Origin: Pseudolabrys sp. FHR47
Lineage (GTDB): Bacteria; Pseudomonadota; Alphaproteobacteria; Rhizobiales; Xanthobacteraceae
Direction: 5' to 3'
Assembly: GCF_005153485.1 (NCBI RefSeq)
Contig: NZ_CP039740.1
Span: 3,475,001 to 3,539,000, forward strand
Length of the DNA stretch: 64,000 nucleotides
Positions within the stretch are counted from its first letter, which is position 1. Every line of letters begins with the position of its first letter. Below are positions 57,635 to 64,000 of this stretch, piece by piece. A program made the position numbers and the translations under genes. Under the pieces are notes generated by a model, which worked only from the letters and a program-made list of their open reading frames with translations, was not told the origin of the DNA and searched no databases.

Positions 57635-58879
57635 TCAAGTACCGGCGGCGCCCGCGTCCGCAATCGCCGCCAGCGTTGCCTCCTCGGCCGGAAATCCCGC
57701 CGCGATCCACGCCTCTTCGGCCGCGCGCAAGGCCGCGCCGAGCGCCGGGCCTTTCTCGATGCCGCGGCTCATGAAATCGGCGGCCTTGAGGGGAAACACT
57801 GGCGGCGTCCAGCGCTGCGGCAGCGTCACCAGTTCACGCCATGGCGCATCGTGGTCGGACGCCTGCGAACGCGCCCAGGCCATGAGCGCGCTGTCGGTGT
57901 AAGCCGTTTCCTTTAGCCGATAGAGCAACGCGCGCGCCGCACCCTCACCCGCCCGCGGGGAAAACCGCAGCCAGTTCTCCGCCATCGCCGTCAGCCGGGT
58001 GTGCTCGGCATTGCTGAGACGAAGCTTCTGCGACAGGCGCTCGGCATCTTCCGTGATGACGACGCCGAGCGCGCCAAGCCGGCGCGCGGCATCGGGACGA
58101 AGGCCAACCACGGCTTCGGCCTTCGCCATATTCTCGAAGGCCGCTAGATAAGGCACTCCGCCGAGCACGCGCAGAAGCAGGCCCGTCTGCGCCATCGCGG
58201 CCAGCGTCGGCGCGGCGCGCGGTGCGACCACGAGCTTCAGCATCTCCATGCGCACGCGTTCACGCGACAACTGGTCAAGGCCGCCGCGCTCGTAAATGCA
58301 GGCAGCCAATCCGTCGGCGTCGGGATGACCATGGCCATAGGCCGCGTGGAAGCGGAAGAAGCGCAGGATACGCAGGTAGTCCTCCTCGATACGCCGCCGC
58401 GCATCGCCGATGAAGCGCACGCGCCGCGCCTCCAAATCGGCCAGCCCACCCGCGTAATCGTAGACCGTACCGTCGCGCGATGCCGACAATGCGTTCATGG
58501 TGAAGTCACGGCGCAACGCGTCCTCGCGCCAGTCGCGGCCGAAGGCGACCTTGGCGTGGCGGCCGAAGGTCTCGACATCGGTCCGCAACGTCGTCACCTC
58601 GAACGGATGCTTGTCGATGACGACGGTGATGGTGCCGTGGTCGATGCCGGTCGGCACCGGCCTGAAGCCGGCGGCCTTGGCGCGACGCACGACTTCCTCC
58701 GGCACCGCCGTGGTGGCGACATCGACCTCGTGAACCGGCATACCGATCAGCGCATTACGCACCGCGCCGCCGACGACGCGCGCCTCTTCGCCGTCGCGAT
58801 CGAGAACGTCGAGCAGCCGCGCCAACTGCCCGGCAAAGGGCCAGGCGGAAAAATCGACCTTGCGCGCCGTTGCACTCAT
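57635..58879 (-). CDS. cca: CCA tRNA nucleotidyltransferase
   Basis: A 414-residue class II nucleotidyltransferase that adds or repairs the 3' CCA end of tRNA. It has VVGGAVRNALIGMPVHEVDVATTA (the nucleotidyl-transfer motif with DVD), RRDFTMNALS, and EEDYLRILRFFRFHA. The last ~150 residues form the C-terminal helical domain. ATG at 58879 overlaps the DUF6111 gene by 4 bases. It is the last gene of a four-gene operon. Confidence 0.94.
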   Translation of the reverse strand: MSATARKVDFSAWPFAGQLARLLDVLDRDGEEARVVGGAVRNALIGMPVHEVDVATTAVPEEVVRRAKAAGFRPVPTGIDHGTITVVIDKHPFEVTTLRTDVETFGRHAKVAFGRDWREDALRRDFTMNALSASRDGTVYDYAGGLADLEARRVRFIGDARRRIEEDYLRILRFFRFHAAYGHGHPDADGLAACIYERGGLDQLSRERVRMEMLKLVVAPRAAPTLAAMAQTGLLLRVLGGVPYLAAFENMAKAEAVVGLRPDAARRLGALGVVITEDAERLSQKLRLSNAEHTRLTAMAENWLRFSPRAGEGAARALLYRLKETAYTDSALMAWARSQASDHDAPWRELVTLPQRWTPPVFPLKAADFMSRGIEKGPALGAALRAAEEAWIAAGFPAEEATLAAIADAGAAGT

Positions 58880-59142
58880 CGCATCTGCCCCGGCACGAAG
58901 CGGCCCTGCTCGTCGATATGCGCCGGCACGTAGCGAGAGCCGGGCGCGAAGCCGCCATATTGCGCGAAATAGAGAAAACTGCTGACCACCAGCAGCAGCG
59001 CGGCGATCGCCAGCCACGCAATACGCTTTACCGGCCAGGATTCCGGATCGAACACACCTGCCTTGGTCGACCACAGAAAAATAACGTAGAGCGCGAACGG
59101 CGTCAGGAAGAGCGCGATTTCGGTCACGATCGTACGGATCAT
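58876..59142 (-). CDS. DUF6111 family membrane protein
   Basis: An 88-residue protein with two helices (about 4-26 and 38-58) and a short soluble tail. FAPGSRYVPAHIDEQGRFVPGQ is typical of the family. Its function is unknown. It overlaps the NUDIX gene upstream by 4 bases and cca downstream by 4 bases (ATGA in both). Confidence 0.85.
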   Translation of the reverse strand: MIRTIVTEIALFLTPFALYVIFLWSTKAGVFDPESWPVKRIAWLAIAALLLVVSSFLYFAQYGGFAPGSRYVPAHIDEQGRFVPGQMR

Positions 59143-59801
59143 CGATAGATCCTCTCGCGCATGTTGCGCAGGATGCCGGCGGTGACACCCCATATGTACC
59201 GCTCACCGAAAGTGATCGCGTAATAATGCCGCTCGACGCCCTGCCACTGGCGCGAATGCCGCTCCATATTGGCGTCTGCCATCAGGTAGTCTAGCGGCAC
59301 CTCGAAGGCGACATCGACTTCCGACGTGTTGAGCGTGAGGGCAAAGCCCGGCTCGACGCGCGCAACCACTGGCACGATGCGATAGCCGAGTGTCGTCATG
59401 TAGAGATCGAGATAGCCGAGCGGCTGAATGAGGTCGCGCGACAGGCCGATCTCCTCTTCGGCTTCGCGCAACGCCGCCGCCATCGGATCGGCATCGGTCT
59501 TGTCGATCTTGCCGCCGGGAAATGAAATCTGCCCCGGATGATCCGGCAGATGCTGGGCACGCTGGGTCAGCAGCACCGTCGGCTCGGGATGATCGACGAC
59601 GGCGATCAGCACGGCCGCGGGGCGGATCGGCCGCACCTCCGAAATCTTCTGCATCACCGGGTCGGCGTCGTGATCGCCGCGCACCGGCGTCACCGAGGGA
59701 TCGGTCAGGCCGGCGGGCGTTTCCAGCGTGAGCCGCTCGCGAACGCGTGCGAAGAATTCCGGCGCCGAGAGCGGCGCGACGCGCGATTGCGGGTCAAGCA
59801 T
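59139..59801 (-). CDS. NUDIX hydrolase, CoA pyrophosphatase type
   Basis: A 220-residue hydrolase that likely splits CoA or related diphosphates. The NUDIX box is GGKIDKTDADPMAAALREAEEEIGL, and the upstream LLTQRAQHLPDHPGQISFPG is the CoA pyrophosphatase (NudL) motif. ATG at 59801 overlaps the DUF1285 stop codon by one base. Confidence 0.92.
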   Translation of the reverse strand: MLDPQSRVAPLSAPEFFARVRERLTLETPAGLTDPSVTPVRGDHDADPVMQKISEVRPIRPAAVLIAVVDHPEPTVLLTQRAQHLPDHPGQISFPGGKIDKTDADPMAAALREAEEEIGLSRDLIQPLGYLDLYMTTLGYRIVPVVARVEPGFALTLNTSEVDVAFEVPLDYLMADANMERHSRQWQGVERHYYAITFGERYIWGVTAGILRNMRERIYR

Positions 59802-60427
59802 CAGGAAAACTCCCGCAACGTGCTGGCCTCGGCCATAGTGTAGAATTCGCCACGCGAGGTAATGCCGAACATCGCCTTGCCGCCGATGTCACGTTCCTCG
59901 CCGAGATCGACGAGATCATAGAACAGCGCCCGCGTCACTTTGGCCCACAGGTCACGACGGACATGGAGATAAGGCGCCAGCCCGCCATTCTCGTCGTCCT
60001 CCTCGAAACGCAAGGCATGGCCGGGACCGGCCGCGATCCATTCATCGACATTTGTCCGAAAATTCAATGTGCGGCCTTCGGGCGCATCCTCGACCTTGAG
60101 TTCCACCGCCGTGAACGGCGCGTCATCGACGATGATGCCAACCTTCTCCACCGGCGTGACCAGGAAATACTTGTCGCCCTCGCGCTTGAGCACCGAGGAG
60201 AACAGCTTGACCAGTCCGATGCGGCCGATGGGCGACTTTTCGTAAAACCAGGTGCCATCCGAGGCGATTCGCATGTCGAGATCGCCGCAAAACGGCGGAT
60301 TCCACAGGTGCACGGGGGGCAGTCCTTTACCGCCCTCACGCGGCAGCATGGCAGCGATGCCGTCCAAGCCGCCCTTTTTGCGGTCGGCGGCCGCATCCTG
60401 CCGCTTGTCCTGCCCTGTCTTCGCCAT
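59801..60427 (-). CDS. DUF1285 protein
   Basis: A 208-residue protein with LWNPPFCGDLDMRIASDGTWFYEKSPIGR and KYFLVTPVEKVGIIVDDAPF, which match DUF1285. The fold is a beta-rich tandem domain; the function is unknown. ATG at 60427. First gene of the operon DUF1285-NUDIX-DUF6111-cca, with overlaps of 1, 4 and 4 bases. Confidence 0.9.
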   Translation of the reverse strand: MAKTGQDKRQDAAADRKKGGLDGIAAMLPREGGKGLPPVHLWNPPFCGDLDMRIASDGTWFYEKSPIGRIGLVKLFSSVLKREGDKYFLVTPVEKVGIIVDDAPFTAVELKVEDAPEGRTLNFRTNVDEWIAAGPGHALRFEEDDENGGLAPYLHVRRDLWAKVTRALFYDLVDLGEERDIGGKAMFGITSRGEFYTMAEASTLREFS

Positions 60428-60644
60428 TGTTACCTTCGTACTCTCCTATGGCGTGCGTTGGCTGTTCGCAACTTTGTGACAATCCCCGACGCTACAAGAA
60501 GATAGCGTAGGCTACGCAAAATAATGAGGCAGATTCGACAAGCCGCCATAGGTCCGTGGTGCATTTGTTGCATAGCCTCTGGGCACGAGTTTCCCGGCAA
60601 GCCGGAGCGTCCGGCGCGGATCGCGGAAGCTGAAAGGGACAGAC

Positions 60645-61655
60645 ATGGCGTCGGCAAGCGGTGAAAGCATTGAAAAGCTGGAAGATATGATCGTGCGCGC
60701 GGCCGAGACCACGGCCGCCCATGTGCGCGCCGCCAAGGACGCCATCGGCACGGTCATCTTCGGCCAGGAACAGGTGGTGGAGCGGGCGCTCATCACGGTG
60801 CTGTCCGGCGGACACGCGCTGCTGGTCGGCGTGCCGGGTCTCGCCAAGACCAAGCTGGTCGAGACCATGGGCATCGCGCTCGGCCTCGACGCCCGCCGCG
60901 TACAGTTCACGCCTGATCTGATGCCATCCGACATTCTCGGCTCCGAAGTGCTTGAGGAAAACACCGCCGGCAAGCGCAGCTTCCGCTTCATTCCCGGTCC
61001 CGTGTTCGCCCAGCTTCTGATGGCCGACGAAATCAACCGCGCCTCGCCGCGCACGCAGTCCGCGCTGCTGCAGGCGATGCAGGAGCAGCATGTGACGGTC
61101 GCCGGCGCGCGACACGATCTGCCGAAGCCGTTTCATGTGCTGGCGACGCAGAATCCGCTGGAACAGGAAGGCACCTATCCTCTGCCCGAAGCGCAACTCG
61201 ACCGCTTCATCATGGAGGTCGACGTCGATTATCCGGACATCGTCGCCGAGCGTAAGATTCTGTTCGATACCACCGGCGCCGAGGACAGCCAGGCCAAGGC
61301 GGCGATGACCGCCGAGGACCTGATCGCGGCGCAGCGCCTGGTGCGCCGCCTGCCGGTCGGCGAGTCGGTTGTCGAGGCGATCCTGCAGCTCGTGCGCTCG
61401 GCGCGTCCCGGCGTGGAAGCCGGCGATCTCGGTCATCTCATCTCCTGGGGCCCCGGCCCGCGCGCCTCGCAAGCGCTGATGCTGGCGGTGCGCGCCCGCG
61501 CGCTGCTCGACAACCGCTTCGCGCCATCGATCGACGACGTGCTCGAACTTGCCGAGCCCGTGCTCAAGCACCGCATGGCGCTCACCTTCGCCGCGCGTGC
61601 CGAGGGCGAGACCGTCGGCAATGTCATCAAGCGGCTGAAGTCGCGTATCGGATAA
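60645..61655 (+). CDS. MoxR-type AAA+ ATPase
   Basis: A 336-residue AAA+ protein; MoxR ATPases act as chaperones for metal insertion or complex assembly. The Walker A is LLVGVPGLAKTKLVET, and the Walker B is LLMADEINRASPRTQ. The sensor region ATQNPLEQEGTYPLPEAQLDRF is MoxR-type. AAGGG precedes ATG 60645. It leads an operon with DUF58 (2-base gap) and the DUF4159 gene. Confidence 0.94.
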   Translation: MASASGESIEKLEDMIVRAAETTAAHVRAAKDAIGTVIFGQEQVVERALITVLSGGHALLVGVPGLAKTKLVETMGIALGLDARRVQFTPDLMPSDILGSEVLEENTAGKRSFRFIPGPVFAQLLMADEINRASPRTQSALLQAMQEQHVTVAGARHDLPKPFHVLATQNPLEQEGTYPLPEAQLDRFIMEVDVDYPDIVAERKILFDTTGAEDSQAKAAMTAEDLIAAQRLVRRLPVGESVVEAILQLVRSARPGVEAGDLGHLISWGPGPRASQALMLAVRARALLDNRFAPSIDDVLELAEPVLKHRMALTFAARAEGETVGNVIKRLKSRIG

Positions 61656-61657
61656 AC

Positions 61658-62626
61658 ATGGCGGGAACCGTTTTGGCCGAGCCGACCGCGATTGGGACAA
61701 GCGAAGCACCGGTCAACGCCGCGGCCGGCAAGAGCAGCAAGCTTGCCGCGCGCATTCCGCGCCTCATCCTCGAGGCGCGCCGGGTCGCCGCGACGCTGAT
61801 CCATGGGCTGCACGGCCGGCGCCGCGCCGGCACCGGCGAGAATTTCTGGCAGTATCGCCACTTCGTCTCAGGCGAGCCGGCAGGCCGCATCGACTGGCGG
61901 CGTTCGGCACGCGACGATCATCTCTATGTGCGCGAACGCGAATGGGAGGCCTCGCATACCATCTGGATGTGGGCCGACCGGTCGCCGTCGATGGAATTCT
62001 CCTCGCACCTGACCGAATGGTCCAAGCTCGACCGCGCGCTGGTCGTGTCCTTTGCGCTGTCGGAAGTGCTGGTCCAAGGCGGCGAGCGCGTCGGCATCCC
62101 GCTTCTGATGCGGCCGACCGCCAACCGCAATGTCATCGAGACCATGGCGCAGCGCATCATCCACGACCGTACCGAAAGACCGAGCCTGCCGCCGAACTTC
62201 GCGCCGGCGCCGTTTTCGGAAGTCGTGATCTTCTCCGATCTGTGGAGCCCGATCGCCGAGTATCGCAAGATGATCGGCCAACTCGCCGCCAATGGCGCGC
62301 GCGGCCATGTCGTGCAGGTGTGCGATCCGGCGGAAGAGACATTCCCCTATTCAGGCCGCGTCGAATTCGTTGAATCCGAAGGCCTCGGCAGCGTCACCGC
62401 CGGCCGCGCCGAAACCTGGCGCAACGACTATCAAGCGCTGCTCGCCAATCATCGCGCTGCGTTGCGCGCCGAGACCGAAGCCTTCGGCTGGACCTTCACT
62501 GTGCATCGCACCGATCGCGGCCCGACCGAACTTCTGTTCGCGCTGCATGGCCGCATGGGCGCGCACTCGATCCAGACCGCGCTTAACACCCGCCACCTTC
62601 CCGTCGAAGAAGGAGGCGCGGCATGA
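61658..62626 (+). CDS. DUF58 domain protein
   Basis: A 322-residue protein with the motif GEPAGRIDWRRSARDDHLYVREREW, characteristic of DUF58 proteins found next to MoxR. A von Willebrand-like region follows (MWADRSPSMEF has a MIDAS-like DRS motif, S in SPS). It may bind a MoxR client. It starts 2 bases after the moxR stop codon and overlaps the next gene by 4 bases. Confidence 0.9.
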   Translation: MAGTVLAEPTAIGTSEAPVNAAAGKSSKLAARIPRLILEARRVAATLIHGLHGRRRAGTGENFWQYRHFVSGEPAGRIDWRRSARDDHLYVREREWEASHTIWMWADRSPSMEFSSHLTEWSKLDRALVVSFALSEVLVQGGERVGIPLLMRPTANRNVIETMAQRIIHDRTERPSLPPNFAPAPFSEVVIFSDLWSPIAEYRKMIGQLAANGARGHVVQVCDPAEETFPYSGRVEFVESEGLGSVTAGRAETWRNDYQALLANHRAALRAETEAFGWTFTVHRTDRGPTELLFALHGRMGAHSIQTALNTRHLPVEEGGAA

Positions 62627-64000
62627 TCGGTTCGCTCCCGCTCGCTTTCGCCCAACCGCTGATCCTGCTCGGTCTGCTCAGTCTGCCGGTGCTGTGGTGG
62701 CTGCTGCGGCTGGTGCCGCCGCGCCCGCAGGTCGTCTCATTCCCGCCGACGCGGCTTCTGTTCGAGATCGCGCCGAAGGAAGAGACGCCGTCGCGCACGC
62801 CATGGTGGCTGATCCTGCTGCGCCTGCTGCTGGCCGCCCTTGTCATCATCGCCGCCGCCGGTCCTCTATGGAATCCGCCGGTCGCGACCGGGGCGAGGAA
62901 CGCGCCGCTGCTCATTCTTGTCGATGACGGCTGGGCCGCGGCGGCGTCCTGGGACATTCGCCTGCGCACCGCCGACGAAATGCTGGCTCGCGCTGAAGCC
63001 GACAATCGCGGCGTCGCCCTGCTCCCGCTGTCGGAGACGGCGCGCGATATCTCGCTGCAGGTGGCCGGCGCTTTGCGGGTGCAAACGAAGCAACTCAAGC
63101 CGAAGCCGCATTCGATCGATCGCGTCGAGGCGCTCCCGGTCATCGATCGCTTCCTCAAGGTTACGCCGGATGTCGAGATCGTCTGGCTGTCCGACGGCGT
63201 CGATATGGGCAAAAGCGCGGGCTTCGTCGACGGCCTCAAGCAGATCGCCGGTTCGCGGCCGATGACGGTGGTCTCCGGCGGCATCGCCATTCCGCATGCG
63301 CTGGCCGCGGCCGACAATGCCGCGGGCGCGTTGACCGTCAAGGTGCTGCGCGCGCAGACCGGCGTCAGCGAGAACGGACTCATTCATGCCATCGACCTCA
63401 AGGGCCTACCGCTTGGCGATGCGCCATTCGCTTTCGGCAGCGGCGACCGCGAGGCCGAGGCGCGGATCACCCTGCCGGTTGAAATCCGCAATGACGTGGC
63501 GCGTTTGGAAATTGCCAGCGAACGTTCTGCCGGCGCCGTGCAACTCCTCGACAATCGCTGGCGGCGGCGCACCCTTGGCATCGTGTCGGGTTCGGCCGCC
63601 GATCGCTCGCAGCCGCTACTCGGCGCGTCATATTATCTTTCGCGCGCCCTCAATCCCTTCGCCGATGTGCGACTGGCCGAAAGTGTAGCGCCGGCCGAGG
63701 CGATCGGTCGTTTTCTCGACCAGCGCCTGCCGATGCTGGTACTCGCTGACGTCGGCAATGTCGCCGAAGCGCGCGGCCGGCTCGACACCTGGATCGAGAA
63801 CGGCGGCGTGCTCGTGCGCTTCGCCGGCCCGCATCTCGCGGCCGGCAGCGACGATCTCGTGCCGGTGCGCTTGCGCCGCGGCGGCCGCATCCTCGGCGGC
63901 TCGCTGAGCTGGGAGAAGCCGCAACAACTTGCCGCCTTCTCCCGCGAAAGCCCGTTCGTTTCCATGGCTGTGCCGAACGACGTCACCGTCACGCGCCAGG
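62623..64000 (+). CDS. BatA-like N-terminal/DUF4159-type membrane protein, 3' truncated by window end
   Basis: The frame is open to the end of the window (459 codons). It begins with an N-terminal helix (LILLGLLSLPVLWWLLRLVPP) and a second (LILLRLLLAALVIIAAAGPLW), the usual BatA-type N-terminus, then LLILVDDGWAAAASWD, a von Willebrand-type domain start, and a glutamine amidotransferase-like domain (MLVLADVGNVAEARGRLDTWIENGGVLVRFAG). DUF4159 normally follows but lies outside the window. ATG at 62623 overlaps the DUF58 stop codon. It completes the moxR operon. Confidence 0.88.
   Translation, partial: MIGSLPLAFAQPLILLGLLSLPVLWWLLRLVPPRPQVVSFPPTRLLFEIAPKEETPSRTPWWLILLRLLLAALVIIAAAGPLWNPPVATGARNAPLLILVDDGWAAAASWDIRLRTADEMLARAEADNRGVALLPLSETARDISLQVAGALRVQTKQLKPKPHSIDRVEALPVIDRFLKVTPDVEIVWLSDGVDMGKSAGFVDGLKQIAGSRPMTVVSGGIAIPHALAAADNAAGALTVKVLRAQTGVSENGLIHAIDLKGLPLGDAPFAFGSGDREAEARITLPVEIRNDVARLEIASERSAGAVQLLDNRWRRRTLGIVSGSAADRSQPLLGASYYLSRALNPFADVRLAESVAPAEAIGRFLDQRLPMLVLADVGNVAEARGRLDTWIENGGVLVRFAGPHLAAGSDDLVPVRLRRGGRILGGSLSWEKPQQLAAFSRESPFVSMAVPNDVTVTRQ

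Overview
The window is about 64 kb of GC-rich chromosomal DNA, almost wholly coding. Gene content points to an alphaproteobacterium of the order Hyphomicrobiales (Rhizobiales), probably near the Xanthobacteraceae/Nitrobacteraceae. The markers are CcrM (the GANTC methylase of the alphaproteobacterial cell cycle), the alpha-type LexA box GTTC-N7-GTTC, an Omp25-like outer-membrane porin, the mutY-dciA-dsbA-smc neighbourhood, and many rhizobial-style dispersed palindromic repeats. Cytochrome b and cytochrome c1 are separate genes here, unlike the fused fbcH of Bradyrhizobium, which argues against that genus. I saw no tRNA, rRNA, insertion sequence, prophage or CRISPR array.

Layout. 1-810: the end of a chemotaxis receptor. 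0.8-16.7 kb: a mostly minus-strand housekeeping block with ppdK, a DUF3096 micro-protein behind a long, strongly folded leader, glyS, a DUF2207-LemA pair wedged between glyS and glyQ, an S49 peptidase, a methyltransferase/DUF2007/glycosyltransferase operon, ispB (+) and ispE. 16.9-26.5 kb: a TPR lipo/exported protein with an embedded peptidoglycan-binding domain, ETF-ubiquinone oxidoreductase, a family-4 uracil-DNA glycosylase, cydAB and a membrane glycosyltransferase. 26.7-33.5 kb: rnhB, a radical SAM gene behind a perfect alpha-LexA box, a GT2 protein, a MarR-GNAT fusion behind a palindrome, moaB, a YpfJ-type metalloprotease and ccrM behind three helically phased GAGTC sites. 33.5-41 kb: an EF-hand protein, cinA/aminotransferase/ridA, a YciE-like ferritin-fold protein, an SMP-30 protein, mutY and dciA. 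41-50 kb: dsbA, smc, a small SANT-like DNA-binding protein, a candidate small RNA, LemA, an M48 protease, a GNAT, apt and mtnP. 50-64 kb: the bc1 complex petABC, trmL-hemF, TauE/SafE, a porin, a four-gene overlapping operon (DUF1285-NUDIX-DUF6111-cca) and the start of a moxR-DUF58-DUF4159 operon that runs off the window.

How it fits together. Respiration is served by the ETF-QO, the bc1 complex and cytochrome bd, and the first two share a promoter-like element. Genome upkeep is served by UDG, MutY, RNase HII, SMC, DciA, CcrM and the LexA-linked radical SAM protein. RidA next to a PLP aminotransferase fits its role in clearing reactive enamines. At least five families of dispersed intergenic palindromes lie between genes. 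The most interesting items are the unassigned structured RNA ahead of DUF3096, the triple GAGTC array at the ccrM start, the LexA box on the radical SAM gene, the C-rich candidate sRNA near 46 kb and the PG-binding domain inserted into the TPR protein.
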